DNA of 64,000 bases, from positions 62,001-126,000 of the forward strand of contig CAIOTF010000042.1 of the NCBI GenBank assembly GCA_903861125.1. Reading direction: 5' to 3'. Made by a program: the position numbers and the translations under genes. Source of the DNA: an uncultured Ignavibacteriota bacterium (GTDB taxonomy: Bacteria > Bacteroidota > Ignavibacteria > UBA10030 > UBA8401). The notes below the pieces were generated by a model. It saw only the letters and a list, made by a program, of their open reading frames with translations. It made no database searches and had not been told where the DNA came from. Position 1 is the stretch's first letter; every line of letters begins with the position of its first letter. This document shows, in pieces, positions 1-8,547 of this stretch.

Positions 1-161
1 TCGATTATGTCAATAACCGTTCCGATGATCGAACCACCCTGTTTTTGCTGTTCACTAGCCGAAATATCCGGTACGTTCGCACTGAAGAATCTATCACTAA
101 CTTGAGAATATGCGAAGTGACTCAAAGAAAAAATTGTTACAGTATAGAAAAGTGTTTTCAT
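1..161 (-). CDS. secreted protein, N-terminal part only (runs off the left edge)
   Basis: Only the first 53 codons lie in the window; the rest is beyond base 1. The frame starts with ATG at 161, just behind a G-rich Shine-Dalgarno stretch (AGGGGG on the minus strand). Residues 1-20 form a signal peptide: Met-Lys start, hydrophobic core and a cleavage site after 'FAYSQ'. The exported part begins VSDRFFSANVPDIS. It lies 11 bases behind the anti-sigma factor gene, so it is probably the third gene of the sigma/anti-sigma operon, possibly a target or an envelope partner of that system. Too little is visible to name a family. Confidence 0.6.
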   Translation of the reverse strand, partial: MKTLFYTVTIFSLSHFAYSQVSDRFFSANVPDISASEQQKQGGSIIGTVIDII

Positions 162-172
162 AGATACGCCCC

Positions 173-613
173 CTAATTATTTTTTATCGTTTGATAGCTG
201 CTTTGAACGACATACGCCGGCATTTCTACTACGTAGACATATTCCGTTTCCGGTTTCGGCGTAACTTCAATTGTTGTTGCCGCAAAATAACTCCCAATCA
301 CCATCAACAGAAGAGCCGCGGCAATTGCAGGAACGGACATTGTGATTTTTTTCGCTGCAAATTTTTTCAACGACGGTCTGTCCGGCAGCAGACGCAACAA
401 TGAATACTTATTCAATGTTTTAATCCGTTCATCCAATGCCGGTGAAACATTCGGCACCGGAATGGAATGTAAGTCTCGCCGAAGCCTCTGCAACGACCGG
501 AAAGTATTCCTCAATCCGCCGTCCTTGCAGAGAACAACGAAAAGATTTTTCATCTCTTCATCATTCACGTCGCCGTCAAAACAACGCTGGAGAAGTTCTT
601 CATTTTGTGTCAT
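173..613 (-). CDS. putative membrane anti-sigma factor
   Basis: A 146-residue protein with a soluble N-terminal part of about 90 residues, one transmembrane helix at about residues 91-112 and a short periplasmic tail. The start MTQNEELLQRCFDGD resembles the first helix of anti-sigma domains that hold an ECF sigma factor at the membrane. It has no clear His-x3-Cys-x2-Cys zinc motif, so it is not a typical zinc-binding anti-sigma protein. Its ATG overlaps the stop of the sigma gene by four bases (610-613), which argues for translational coupling and a matched pair. The assignment rests mainly on this pairing and on topology. Confidence 0.72.
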   Translation of the reverse strand: MTQNEELLQRCFDGDVNDEEMKNLFVVLCKDGGLRNTFRSLQRLRRDLHSIPVPNVSPALDERIKTLNKYSLLRLLPDRPSLKKFAAKKITMSVPAIAAALLLMVIGSYFAATTIEVTPKPETEYVYVVEMPAYVVQSSYQTIKNN

Positions 614-1170
614 AGTGCACTCGCTTTTTGTAAAGGTTCAAGTCTTTCCATCAATGCTTTCCTGGCTTTGAAGAGCCGCGATTTAACGGCGCTGACTGTT
701 GTGCCTGTAACTACCGCGATCTCGTCATACGTCATCGATTCATATTCCCGCAGCATCAATACTTCCTTGTACTGTGGGAGCAGTTGATCCAGCATTTTTT
801 CCAAAATCACCGCGCGCTCACGGGATTCAAATTCGGTCAAAGGCGGATCGGACTGAAAGATGTTCTCATCATTCTCGTTCAGTTCTCTGATCCCTTTTTT
901 CCGGTGCAGCTGCGTAAATGCCTCATTGCGCGCGATAATGTACATCCATGATTTCAATGAACCCGGATTTTTCAGATGAGTCCGTTCAGCGATCATTTTC
1001 ACGAACGTTTCCTGCACAACATCTTCGGCGGCTGCGTGATCCGAAAGCAGCCGAACGCAGAACAAAAACAATCCGCTCTTATAACGTTCGTAGATCAGCG
1101 TGACCGCTTCGGCATCGCCATTTTTGAAACGGATTCCAAGTTGTTCATCGGTGAAAATTGGCTGCTTCAT
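610..1170 (-). CDS. ECF-type RNA polymerase sigma factor
   Basis: A 186-residue sigma-70 family protein of the extracytoplasmic-function class. Region 2 lies at about residues 20-90 (DHAAAEDVVQETFVKM, then SLKSWMYIIARNEA) and region 4 at about 120-180 (LPQYKEVLMLREYE and the recognition helix TTVSAVKSRLFKARKAL). Regions 1 and 3 are absent, as is usual for the class. A GTG lies one codon upstream (1173), but the ATG at 1170 is the better start. It is followed with a four-base overlap by its likely anti-sigma factor. The target regulon cannot be told from the window. A short hairpin (GAGCAA/TTGCTC, 1191-1206) lies in its leader. Confidence 0.92.
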   Translation of the reverse strand: MKQPIFTDEQLGIRFKNGDAEAVTLIYERYKSGLFLFCVRLLSDHAAAEDVVQETFVKMIAERTHLKNPGSLKSWMYIIARNEAFTQLHRKKGIRELNENDENIFQSDPPLTEFESRERAVILEKMLDQLLPQYKEVLMLREYESMTYDEIAVVTGTTVSAVKSRLFKARKALMERLEPLQKASAL

Positions 1171-1301
1171 CACTTATATGATTGGAAAAGGAGCAAAAAG
1201 TTGCTCAAATAATTCACTTTTTCTGAATGGCCGCAGAAATGCAGATAAATATCCTGAATATCAGAATTTATCAATTGCAGCAGGATACGATGATTGTAGA
1301 T

Positions 1302-1772
1302 CTATATTTTTCTATAATCCCGGAACCGGAATCCTTTGTGGTCTTCAGTGCTGAACAACACAAATTTTTTTCTGAGAAGATGTTCGTACTGAGGAAAGAA
1401 TGTATCTCCCGAAGTATCATCGTCTACAATTGTCAGCATAAGTTCATCGGCAAGGTCGATGGTTTGTTGAAAGATTTCGCCGCCGCCGATGACGTAGATT
1501 TTTTCTTCGTTCATCAGTGCGGAAAAAGCGGCGTCAAGGGAAGGGAATGTTACAACGTCGTCCGCGATGAACGGCTGTTTTGTGATCACTACATTTTTCC
1601 TCTGCGGAAGAGGCTTTCCGATGGATTCGAATGTCTTTCGTCCCATCAGAACTGTGTGATGAATCGTCATCTGTTTGAAGCGCTGCAGATCGTCGGAAAT
1701 ATGCCACGGAATTGCACCATTCTTTCCAATGACCCGCTTGCTGTTCATCGCCGCGATGAGAATGATCTTCAT
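1302..1772 (-). CDS. folA: dihydrofolate reductase
   Basis: A 156-residue enzyme that reduces 7,8-dihydrofolate to tetrahydrofolate with NADPH. Visible signatures are the N-terminal strand MKIILIAAMNSKRVIGKNG, the substrate loop IPWHISDDLQRFK with the acidic residue that protonates folate, the NADPH-binding VLMGRKTFESIGKPLP and the C-terminal-half YVIGGGEIFQQ. Length is normal for the family. It starts three bases after the ThyX stop, so the two are co-transcribed. Because ThyX does not oxidise the folate carrier, this enzyme is probably needed mainly for de novo folate synthesis rather than for recycling after dTMP formation. Confidence 0.95.
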   Translation of the reverse strand: MKIILIAAMNSKRVIGKNGAIPWHISDDLQRFKQMTIHHTVLMGRKTFESIGKPLPQRKNVVITKQPFIADDVVTFPSLDAAFSALMNEEKIYVIGGGEIFQQTIDLADELMLTIVDDDTSGDTFFPQYEHLLRKKFVLFSTEDHKGFRFRDYRKI

Positions 1773-1775
1773 CGA

Positions 1776-2696
1776 TCACTTCCAGGGAATAGGGATTCCC
1801 AATTGTTCAAACTTTGATTCAACGTCGCCGCGCTCGCGGTTACTTTTAATTTCCTGGCCCGCTGCGGGCAGCAACCCGAAGGAACGTGCAGCCTCAACGG
1901 CGGCATCTTTTCCGTGGGTGTTCAATGCTTTAATAATCGCAATTTCGATATGTGATAGAGATGACGCATTAATCTTATAATCCTGAAATGCTTCCCATGC
2001 TGTCGGCACCCATCGTTTGACGATCTCGTTTCCGATCACATTTGCATAGGCGCGGATCTCGTACTGCGCATGTGGATCCATCCGCAGCCAGAGAAAATGC
2101 AGCAGATTGTGCAGATCCACTTTCCAATACGCTTCCGTATATGTTGAAAGCGGAAGATCTTTTCTTGCCTGTTCGCGTGCCATCCCTGCATTCACACGCT
2201 CCTCATAGACTGAACGTGCCATATTCTGCAGTTGTTGTTCCTGATCGGAAAATTTTTCCCCGGTTGTTGCATCAAAAAATCCTTCGCTCCCCTGCTTGTT
2301 ATCCTTCGACTGCATTCTCCATTGATCAGCACCGGCCCGCTGTGATGCATCAATGGCCAGAGAATACCGCGTGGAGTATTCGTTCACATTCGCTGTACGA
2401 TGGCGTATCCATTGCCGCCAACAATCCATCGGCACACGCACATGGAATTTTATTTCGCACATTTCAAACGGTGTGGTGTGCTGGTGGCGGAGCAAATATC
2501 GTATCAGTCCGCGGTCCTCGCTGACTTTTTTTGTTCCTTTTCCGTAGGAGACACGCGCTGCCTGCACGATGGATTCATCGCTTCCCATATAATCCACAAC
2601 GCGGATGAATCCGTCGTCAAGAACTTTGAATGGTGTACCTAAGATATCGTCTAACTGTTGAACAATCGGCCGGGTGAGTTTTTCTGCTTGATCCAT
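1776..2696 (-). CDS. thyX: FAD-dependent thymidylate synthase ThyX
   Basis: A 306-residue flavoprotein that methylates dUMP to dTMP using methylene-tetrahydrofolate and FAD/NADPH. The ThyX signature is clear as RHRTANVNEYSTRYS (about residues 110-125), preceded by RHQHTTPFEMCEIKFHV, with the C-terminal substrate-binding VPTAWEAFQDY region. It is longer than the roughly 220-250 residues of many ThyX proteins, mainly because of an insert around residues 140-180. It is the first gene of a two-gene unit with dihydrofolate reductase and has a good Bacteroidota-type promoter upstream (2739-2769). No thyA is seen in the window. Confidence 0.95.
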   Translation of the reverse strand: MDQAEKLTRPIVQQLDDILGTPFKVLDDGFIRVVDYMGSDESIVQAARVSYGKGTKKVSEDRGLIRYLLRHQHTTPFEMCEIKFHVRVPMDCWRQWIRHRTANVNEYSTRYSLAIDASQRAGADQWRMQSKDNKQGSEGFFDATTGEKFSDQEQQLQNMARSVYEERVNAGMAREQARKDLPLSTYTEAYWKVDLHNLLHFLWLRMDPHAQYEIRAYANVIGNEIVKRWVPTAWEAFQDYKINASSLSHIEIAIIKALNTHGKDAAVEAARSFGLLPAAGQEIKSNRERGDVESKFEQLGIPIPWK

Positions 2697-3313
2697 GTCG
2701 TATAGAATTGTTATTGATAATTATTTTTTTTGAATGAACAAACTTACTTTATTTAATGGTGAAAAACAATAAAAGGATGAACAAGATTAGCGACACTATA
2801 TACTTTTTCAAAGATTGGAACAGCGGTTTGCCTCCGCCACATTGCTGCATTTTTTATTGACAAGGCGTCGTATCAATTTGGTAATTTTTTTGGACACCAG
2901 TAAATCATTCCATTTTTTGAGCCTTGATACGAATCTTGTCATTACAATAATTTTCTTGGTTGCATCCGAATTTACTTCCGGTTATGATCGCTCAACCATC
3001 CGTTCCGGTCCGATACCCGCTAATCACACTTCAACCGTATCAATACCAATGTATAAGAATTACAATTTCCCGGAACAAAGTGAGACGATATTTTAGAAAA
3101 ACAAGTCAATATTGTCTTGAATAAATGCAAACATTCAGTTAAGTAATGGATGATTAAAACACTCGTTTAATCAATACAGGGACTGTTTTCCGATGCAACA
3201 ATTCACTTTCTCTTTCTGTGAAATCGACGTATCTTTACGCACAAAATATTTCGAAAGCAAACATCTTTCGAAAAATACACTACTTTTTTCCACTCTTAAA
3301 AAAAGAGTTCCTT
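2697..3313. other. 617-base intergenic region between divergent genes
   Basis: AT-rich gap between thyX (leftward) and the NAD-binding protein gene (rightward). The left end holds the thyX promoter. A 7-bp AT-rich hairpin (GATTAAA/TTTAATC) lies at 3152-3172. A perfect 9-bp hairpin (TTTCGAAAG, 7-base loop, CTTTCGAAA) lies at 3249-3273 in the leader of the rightward gene. A smaller one (ACTCTT/AAGAGT) lies at 3292-3308 over its ribosome-binding region. An open frame at 2815-3096 has no recognisable protein character. I see no tRNA, known riboswitch or conserved RNA. Confidence 0.5.
2739..2769 (-). promoter_or_regulatory. predicted Bacteroidota-type promoter of thyX-folA
   Basis: On the minus strand the sequence reads TTG, 20 bases, then TAAGTTTG. 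This matches the Bacteroidota major-sigma pattern of TTG near -33 and TAnnTTTG near -7. It sits about 43 bases before the thyX start codon, leaving a short AT-rich leader. This is pattern matching only; no transcription start is known. Confidence 0.5.
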
Positions 3314-5008
3314 ATGGTAATAACAAACAAATCCGTGCTCGTACTCGGCGGCTGGGGCCTTGTCGGTTCCGCAATTTGCCGCCAATTAATGGATGAAAAA
3401 CCAAAAAAAATCATCCTCACCTCACTGAAAGAATCAGAAGCAAAAGAAGCCTGCGAAACAATGCGCAGAGAATATCCCAAAGCGGGAAAGAATTTTTTTG
3501 TGCCGTGGTGGGGTAATATTTTCGTCCGGAACGAATTTAAGGACTTAAACCGCGAGGAAATTCTCACAGATGCGCATAAGCGGACAAAATTTCTCGACGA
3601 TGTTATTGAAGAACTTACACCGGAAGTGCTGGAACGATCTGCCCTTTTTCAACTCATCAACAAATATAAACCGGATGTCGTGATCGACTGCATCAATTCT
3701 GCAACGGCCATCGCCTACCAGGATATCTTCCAAAGTTCACGCGATGTTGTGATCGCATTAAAGAACGACGCTGCAAATTTGCGTGAGACTGTCGAACGTC
3801 TTCTTGCAACGCAGTATACACCGCAATTGATCCGTCATGTGCAGATTTTCTATCGCTCAATGAATGTTGCCAAAACAGGAATCTATGTGAAGATCGGTAC
3901 AAGCGGCACCGGCGGAATGGGATTGAACATTCCCTACACGCATAGCGAAGAAAAACCGTCGCGTGTTCTGCTATCCAAATCCGTTGTTGCCGGCGCACAT
4001 ACGATGCTTCTCTTTTTAATGGGAAGAACCCCTGATGCTCCCATCACGAAAGAAATCAAACCGACCGGCGCTATCGCTTGGAAAAAAATCGCATACGGTG
4101 AGATCGCCAAGCGCGGAAAACCAATCGATCTGTACGATTGTCCACCCGACCACGGAATTGAACTGAAAGGAAAATTCAAACTCAAAATGGACGGAAATGT
4201 GAAGGCGACGGGTCAAAGACTTAAATCCGTCTTCATTGATACCGGTGAGAACGGTATTTTTTCCCGCGGAGAATTTGAAGCAATTGCAACACCGGGCCAA
4301 ATGGAATTTGTCACTCCGGAAGAGATCGCCGAATCAGTGTTATATGAGATCCGCGGCGGCAATACCGGACACGATATCATCAACGCGCTGGACAATGCAA
4401 CACTCTCGCCTACCTACCGTGCCGGATTCATGTTCCAGGGGGCGCTGGAGAAGATGAAAAAATTGGAAAAAGAACACAATACCAACAGTGTGGCATTCGA
4501 GATGCTCGGTCCGCCACGTCTTTCAAAACTTTTATACGAAGCACATCTCTTACGGAAAGTGTACGGTACGGTTAATGTTGTTCTGAAAACGCCTGCAAAA
4601 AAGATTTCGGACGACCTCACAAAATATATCACCCATGATGATGCACTGCGTTCGCAGATCGTCTCCATCGGTATCCCGATCCTGCTTCCCGACGGAAAAA
4701 CATTGCTGCGCGGAAACGAAGTGAAGATTCCCGCCTACCGCGGCATAAACGAGCTGAACATTACTCCCTCTTCAATAGAGGAATGGTCACGCGCCGGCTG
4801 GATTGATCTGAGAAGTGCAAACATGGATCAATGGAAATCCCGTCTGCACGAAATCAAAACGGAAGTGGAACATCATATTGCCAATGACACCAGTTCAAGA
4901 AATTTCCGTACGATGGAATACTGGTCCAACTTCAACGATATCGATGCAGGTAAGATCGTCGGTTGGATATTCACCGAAGAGGAAAAAGGGAAACGGATGA
5001 AGTCGTAA
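3314..5008 (+). CDS. Rossmann-fold NAD-binding (epimerase/dehydrogenase-like) protein
   Basis: A 564-residue cytosolic protein. The dinucleotide-binding motif VLVLGGWGLVGSAICRQL is at residues 8-25, followed by an acidic-basic strand (KKIILTSLKE) and a VVIDCINSATA strand, as in extended short-chain dehydrogenases and NAD-dependent epimerases. The C-terminal 300 residues do not match a family I can name. The reading frame is open further upstream, but the ATG at 3314 is preferred because the Rossmann motif should lie near the N-terminus. It is followed after 62 bases by the S46 peptidase gene. The substrate is unknown. Confidence 0.7.
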   Translation: MVITNKSVLVLGGWGLVGSAICRQLMDEKPKKIILTSLKESEAKEACETMRREYPKAGKNFFVPWWGNIFVRNEFKDLNREEILTDAHKRTKFLDDVIEELTPEVLERSALFQLINKYKPDVVIDCINSATAIAYQDIFQSSRDVVIALKNDAANLRETVERLLATQYTPQLIRHVQIFYRSMNVAKTGIYVKIGTSGTGGMGLNIPYTHSEEKPSRVLLSKSVVAGAHTMLLFLMGRTPDAPITKEIKPTGAIAWKKIAYGEIAKRGKPIDLYDCPPDHGIELKGKFKLKMDGNVKATGQRLKSVFIDTGENGIFSRGEFEAIATPGQMEFVTPEEIAESVLYEIRGGNTGHDIINALDNATLSPTYRAGFMFQGALEKMKKLEKEHNTNSVAFEMLGPPRLSKLLYEAHLLRKVYGTVNVVLKTPAKKISDDLTKYITHDDALRSQIVSIGIPILLPDGKTLLRGNEVKIPAYRGINELNITPSSIEEWSRAGWIDLRSANMDQWKSRLHEIKTEVEHHIANDTSSRNFRTMEYWSNFNDIDAGKIVGWIFTEEEKGKRMKS

Positions 5009-5070
5009 TAACAATTTTTTCACTATGCAATACAAACAACCCAACTTTTCAATTTATTTATGAGGAAAAA

Positions 5071-7194
5071 ATGAAATATCTACGCAATACAGGCATTCTT
5101 CTTCTCGTTCTCTTCGGCATTTCCTTGTCCGACGAGGGAATGTGGACATTTGACAATCCGCCAAAAAAACAATTGAAGGATAAATACGGATTCGACGTTA
5201 CGCAGGAATGGCTCGATCATGTGCGCCTTTCTTCCGTCCGCTTCAACGACGGCGGTTCCGGATCGTTCGTTTCTCCCAACGGGCTCGTGATGACAAATCA
5301 TCATGTCGGCGCAGGACAACTGCAGAAGATGTCCACACCGGAAAAAGATTATATCAAAACTGGTTTTTATGCGCGAACTGCAGCTGAAGAGGTGAAATGC
5401 GTCGATCTTGAACTCAACGTATTAACCCAGATGGAAAATGTCACCGACAAAGTGATGGCGGCAATCGCCGGTAAATCGGGCGGAGAAGCTATGATGGCCC
5501 GCCGGGCTGCCCTGGCACAATTGCAAAAAGAGAGTAACGAAAAGACCGGTTTGCGTTCCGATATCGTAACATTATACAACGGAGCAGAATACTGGATCTA
5601 CCGTTACAAAAAATTCACCGATGTTCGTCTGGTGATGGCTCCCGAAAAACAGATCGCTTTCTACGGCGGCGATCCGGATAATTTCACTTTCCCGCGGTAC
5701 GATGTTGATATGTGTTTTTTCCGCGTCTATGAAGATAACAAGCCATATAACACTGCTCATTTCTTAAAATGGAAGACCGCCGGTGCAGCAGACGGAGAAT
5801 TAGTCTTTACATCCGGACATCCCGGTTCAACAAACCGTCAGCAAACGTATGCACAGATCGAATATTCGCGCGATTATCAGTATCCCGCACGATTGGCAAC
5901 AATCAAGCGTACGATCGGTGTCTTGAAACAGTTTTCAACGCTCGGCGAGGAACAGCGCCGCCGTGCAGACGGTATGCTTTTTGGATATGAAAACTCGCAA
6001 AAAGCGATGACCGGTGAATACCAGGGATTACTTGACAAAAATTTAATGGCAAAAAAACAAAGTGATGAAATGGACCTTCTGAACAGAATCAATGCAAATC
6101 CTGAATTGAAAGCAAAATATGCCTGGGCATGGGATTCGATATCAACGGCGATGGAGCGGACGCGGTCACGGTTTAAGGAACTTACATACCGCGGATTGAG
6201 CGGTTCGCTCGGTTCACGCGCATTAACGATAGCCCGTTATGCAAATGAATCAAAAAAACCGAACGGTGAACGGATGCCGCAATTTCAGGATGCAATGGTA
6301 AAATTAACTCTCGAAAATCTTTATTCTCCCGCACCGGTCTACCCTGATATGGAAGAAGTATTGATGGCAGACCGGTTCCAGGAAGCGATCGAAATGCTCG
6401 GAGCAAACGATCCCTGGGTGATGGCTGTTCTCGACGGAAAAACACCGGCTGAAGCCGCTAAGATGTATGTGACCGGCACAAAACTCGCTGATCCTGCATT
6501 CCGCAAAGCATTAATTGAAGCAGGAGAAAAAGAGATTTCCGCATCGACAGATCCGATGATCGTACTTGCACGAAAAATAGTTCCGATCGGCGATGAAATG
6601 CGTACGTGGCAGGATAAGAATATTTCCGGTTTGATCTCCATGTCAAGTGAAGCAACAGGCAAAGCACGCTTTGCGGCATATGGAAAAGAACTTCCTCCGG
6701 ATGCAAATTTCACGCTCCGTCTCTCGTACGGACAAGTAAAAGGTTATCCGATGAACGGTACGATCGCACCAAGCATTACAACTATGTATGGTTTATACGA
6801 CCACGCATACAGTTATGCGAACAATAAAGATTTTGAATTACCGCAGCGATTCAAGGACGGCGTCAATAAACTGACCCTTTCTACACCGATGAATTTAGTT
6901 ACCACCAATGATATCATCGGCGGTAATTCCGGTTCACCGGTCGTAAATGCAAAAGCGGAACTTGTCGGACTGATCTTTGACGGCAATATTGAGAGCCTCC
7001 CCGGCCGCTTCCTGTATTCAGAAGAAAAAAACCGCGCCGTGGCTGTTCATCCAGGAGTGATGATCGAAACGATGCGTAAATTGTACGAAGCGAATGCTCT
7101 GGCCGATGAAATCGAGGGCATTGCAGCAAAACCGGCATCACCGAAAGAAACACCCGTGCCGCCGGCAAAACCTGCACCAAAAAAGAAAAAGTAA
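5071..7194 (+). CDS. S46 family dipeptidyl-peptidase (DPP7/DPP11 family)
   Basis: A 707-residue exported serine peptidase that removes dipeptides from oligopeptides, usually in the periplasm. It has a signal peptide (residues 1-20), the S46 start DEGMWTFDNPP, the catalytic His region VMTNHHVG (about 74-80), the Asp region FPRYDVDM and the catalytic Ser in GGNSGSPVV (Ser about 620). Eighteen residues after the serine stands Gly in LIFDGN. In this family Gly there goes with hydrophobic P1 specificity (DPP7-like) and Arg with acidic P1 (DPP11-like), so DPP7-like activity is inferred. A Pro/Lys-rich tail of about 25 residues is unusual. The start is set by the GAGGA ribosome site at 5062-5066. 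Confidence 0.93.
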   Translation: MKYLRNTGILLLVLFGISLSDEGMWTFDNPPKKQLKDKYGFDVTQEWLDHVRLSSVRFNDGGSGSFVSPNGLVMTNHHVGAGQLQKMSTPEKDYIKTGFYARTAAEEVKCVDLELNVLTQMENVTDKVMAAIAGKSGGEAMMARRAALAQLQKESNEKTGLRSDIVTLYNGAEYWIYRYKKFTDVRLVMAPEKQIAFYGGDPDNFTFPRYDVDMCFFRVYEDNKPYNTAHFLKWKTAGAADGELVFTSGHPGSTNRQQTYAQIEYSRDYQYPARLATIKRTIGVLKQFSTLGEEQRRRADGMLFGYENSQKAMTGEYQGLLDKNLMAKKQSDEMDLLNRINANPELKAKYAWAWDSISTAMERTRSRFKELTYRGLSGSLGSRALTIARYANESKKPNGERMPQFQDAMVKLTLENLYSPAPVYPDMEEVLMADRFQEAIEMLGANDPWVMAVLDGKTPAEAAKMYVTGTKLADPAFRKALIEAGEKEISASTDPMIVLARKIVPIGDEMRTWQDKNISGLISMSSEATGKARFAAYGKELPPDANFTLRLSYGQVKGYPMNGTIAPSITTMYGLYDHAYSYANNKDFELPQRFKDGVNKLTLSTPMNLVTTNDIIGGNSGSPVVNAKAELVGLIFDGNIESLPGRFLYSEEKNRAVAVHPGVMIETMRKLYEANALADEIEGIAAKPASPKETPVPPAKPAPKKKK

Positions 7195-7246
7195 CATCGG
7201 CAAATGGTTCCGGATTCTTTTTGGATTTCGGAAACGGATAGTTGAC

Positions 7247-7280
7247 AAAAGGCATTCTGATTATTCAGAATGCCTTTTTT
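7247..7280 (+). terminator. intrinsic terminator of the S46 peptidase gene
   Basis: A perfect 14-bp stem (AAAAGGCATTCTGA with TCAGAATGCCTTTT) around a four-base loop TTAT, running into a T tract. It begins 53 bases after the stop codon. Confidence 0.92.
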
Positions 7281-7377
7281 GTTGTACGATTTTAATTATA
7301 TTACCATATCATAATTTCAAACGGTTCCAGAGATTCCTGTTACAGCTCTGATCTGCAGGAGATTTTTTGAGGCCCAT

Positions 7378-8496
7378 GTGTCTTTAACGAAAAATATTTT
7401 CACACATCTGTTGCTTGCGGCATTATTCTGCACTCTTCCTTTGTATTCGCAGAACGCGTTCAACATCACTCTCCGGTTGGATTTCTCCTCCGTGGATGCG
7501 TTGCTTGAACTGAGCGAAGGAAAGATCGCCAATGTCAACCGCGTAGCAGAACTGAAAGGAAATCAGATCGCTGCGGCAACAAGCGCACTGCTTGCACGCG
7601 AGCCGTACTCAACGCAAACATTTGCACGCGAGCTTGAACGGTTCCGGAACGGTGCCAGTCTGGCCAACGATATGTTCGGATTAAGTGCAACGGCGGTGTA
7701 TCTTCAGCAAATAAAAATTTTAACGCAGGATTCAAAGCGGCGGAATCTGGATAGACGCGTTCTTGCCACCATCGCACCGTTCTTCCCTCAGCATTCACGC
7801 ATCAACGCATCGATCCCGGTGTATTTTGTTGCTCTGGGAAACGAAAATGCTGCTGCTTTTGTTCGAACAATCGCATGGAGAAATAATGTTCCGTATTTCG
7901 TCGCCGAAGGTGATGGTGAATTGACGATCGTCGTGAACCTGACCCGTTCGGTCCAATATATCCGCGATCCGCAGATTCAATTTGTTGATATGTTAAGCAC
8001 ACTGGCACATGAGACATTCCACGCAGTATTCGGGATGTACCAGCAAACCGCACCGGTCTGGAGAGCGAACGAATACAAACCGGAACCATATTGGACACTT
8101 GCAGAACTCAGCCAGAACGAGGGATTTGCGTATCTTATTTCTCTGCAGCAACGAAACGGCGGAAAATTGCCGGCAGACCGTATCGCTTCAGCACGGCGAT
8201 CCGTTTCCGATTTGAACGATGCACTGAAAGAACTCTCCGCTCCGGACATCTCCCCTGCACGAGCGCGCGAACTGATCATGAATTCCAACCTATCTGGATC
8301 ATACGAAAAAAACTACGGCGCAACGGCAGGTCTGCTGATGGCTTATTCGATAGACGAAAAACTCGGAAGGGATTCCCTTACAGATTGTCTGGAGAATGGC
8401 GTCGGGGATTTCTTTGCAAAGTATCAGCGCTTGGCAGAACAAAACGGCGAACTGCCAAAGTTCGACCAAAATGTGGTCAGCATACTTCAAAAATAA
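7378..8496 (+). CDS. exported HExxH-type putative zinc metallopeptidase (DUF5700-like)
   Basis: A 372-residue protein with a signal peptide (MSLTKNIFTHLLLAALFC..PLYSQ). It contains LAHETFHAVF at about residue 210, an HExxH zinc motif, and a later acidic residue in SQNEGFAYLIS that could be the third zinc ligand, as in gluzincin-type peptidases. The arrangement resembles DUF5700 'putative Zn-dependent protease' proteins of Bacteroidota, but I am not certain of the family. The start is GTG at 7378 behind TTTTGAGG; the ATG two bases earlier is in another frame and stops at once. It follows the S46 peptidase but is separated by a strong terminator, so it has its own promoter. Confidence 0.72.
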   Translation: MSLTKNIFTHLLLAALFCTLPLYSQNAFNITLRLDFSSVDALLELSEGKIANVNRVAELKGNQIAAATSALLAREPYSTQTFARELERFRNGASLANDMFGLSATAVYLQQIKILTQDSKRRNLDRRVLATIAPFFPQHSRINASIPVYFVALGNENAAAFVRTIAWRNNVPYFVAEGDGELTIVVNLTRSVQYIRDPQIQFVDMLSTLAHETFHAVFGMYQQTAPVWRANEYKPEPYWTLAELSQNEGFAYLISLQQRNGGKLPADRIASARRSVSDLNDALKELSAPDISPARARELIMNSNLSGSYEKNYGATAGLLMAYSIDEKLGRDSLTDCLENGVGDFFAKYQRLAEQNGELPKFDQNVVSILQK

Positions 8497-8528
8497 AAAT
8501 GCCCGTTTCCTCATCGGTCGCGGGCATT
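8491..8528 (-). terminator. intrinsic terminator at the end of the export operon
   Basis: An 8-bp stem (AATGCCCG/CGGGCATT) with a 14-base loop. Read leftwards it ends in TTTTTATTTTT, so it mainly serves the leftward permease operon ending at 8548. It may also slow transcription of the converging metallopeptidase gene. Confidence 0.8.
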
Positions 8529-8547
8529 AACGTTCTGCGTACACTTC

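Noticed and set aside
1191-1206. GAGCAA/TTGCTC hairpin upstream of the sigma factor gene as a folA terminator
   Set aside because: Six-bp stem with a four-base loop and only a short CCTTTT tail; too weak to call.
1227-1817. 196-codon open frame on the plus strand
   Set aside because: Lies opposite folA and the end of thyX, both of which are certain; the translation shows no family features.
2815-3096. Open frame of 93 codons on the plus strand in the large intergenic gap
   Set aside because: No ribosome-binding site, no recognisable motif, and composition unlike the neighbouring proteins; judged to be chance in an AT-rich gap.
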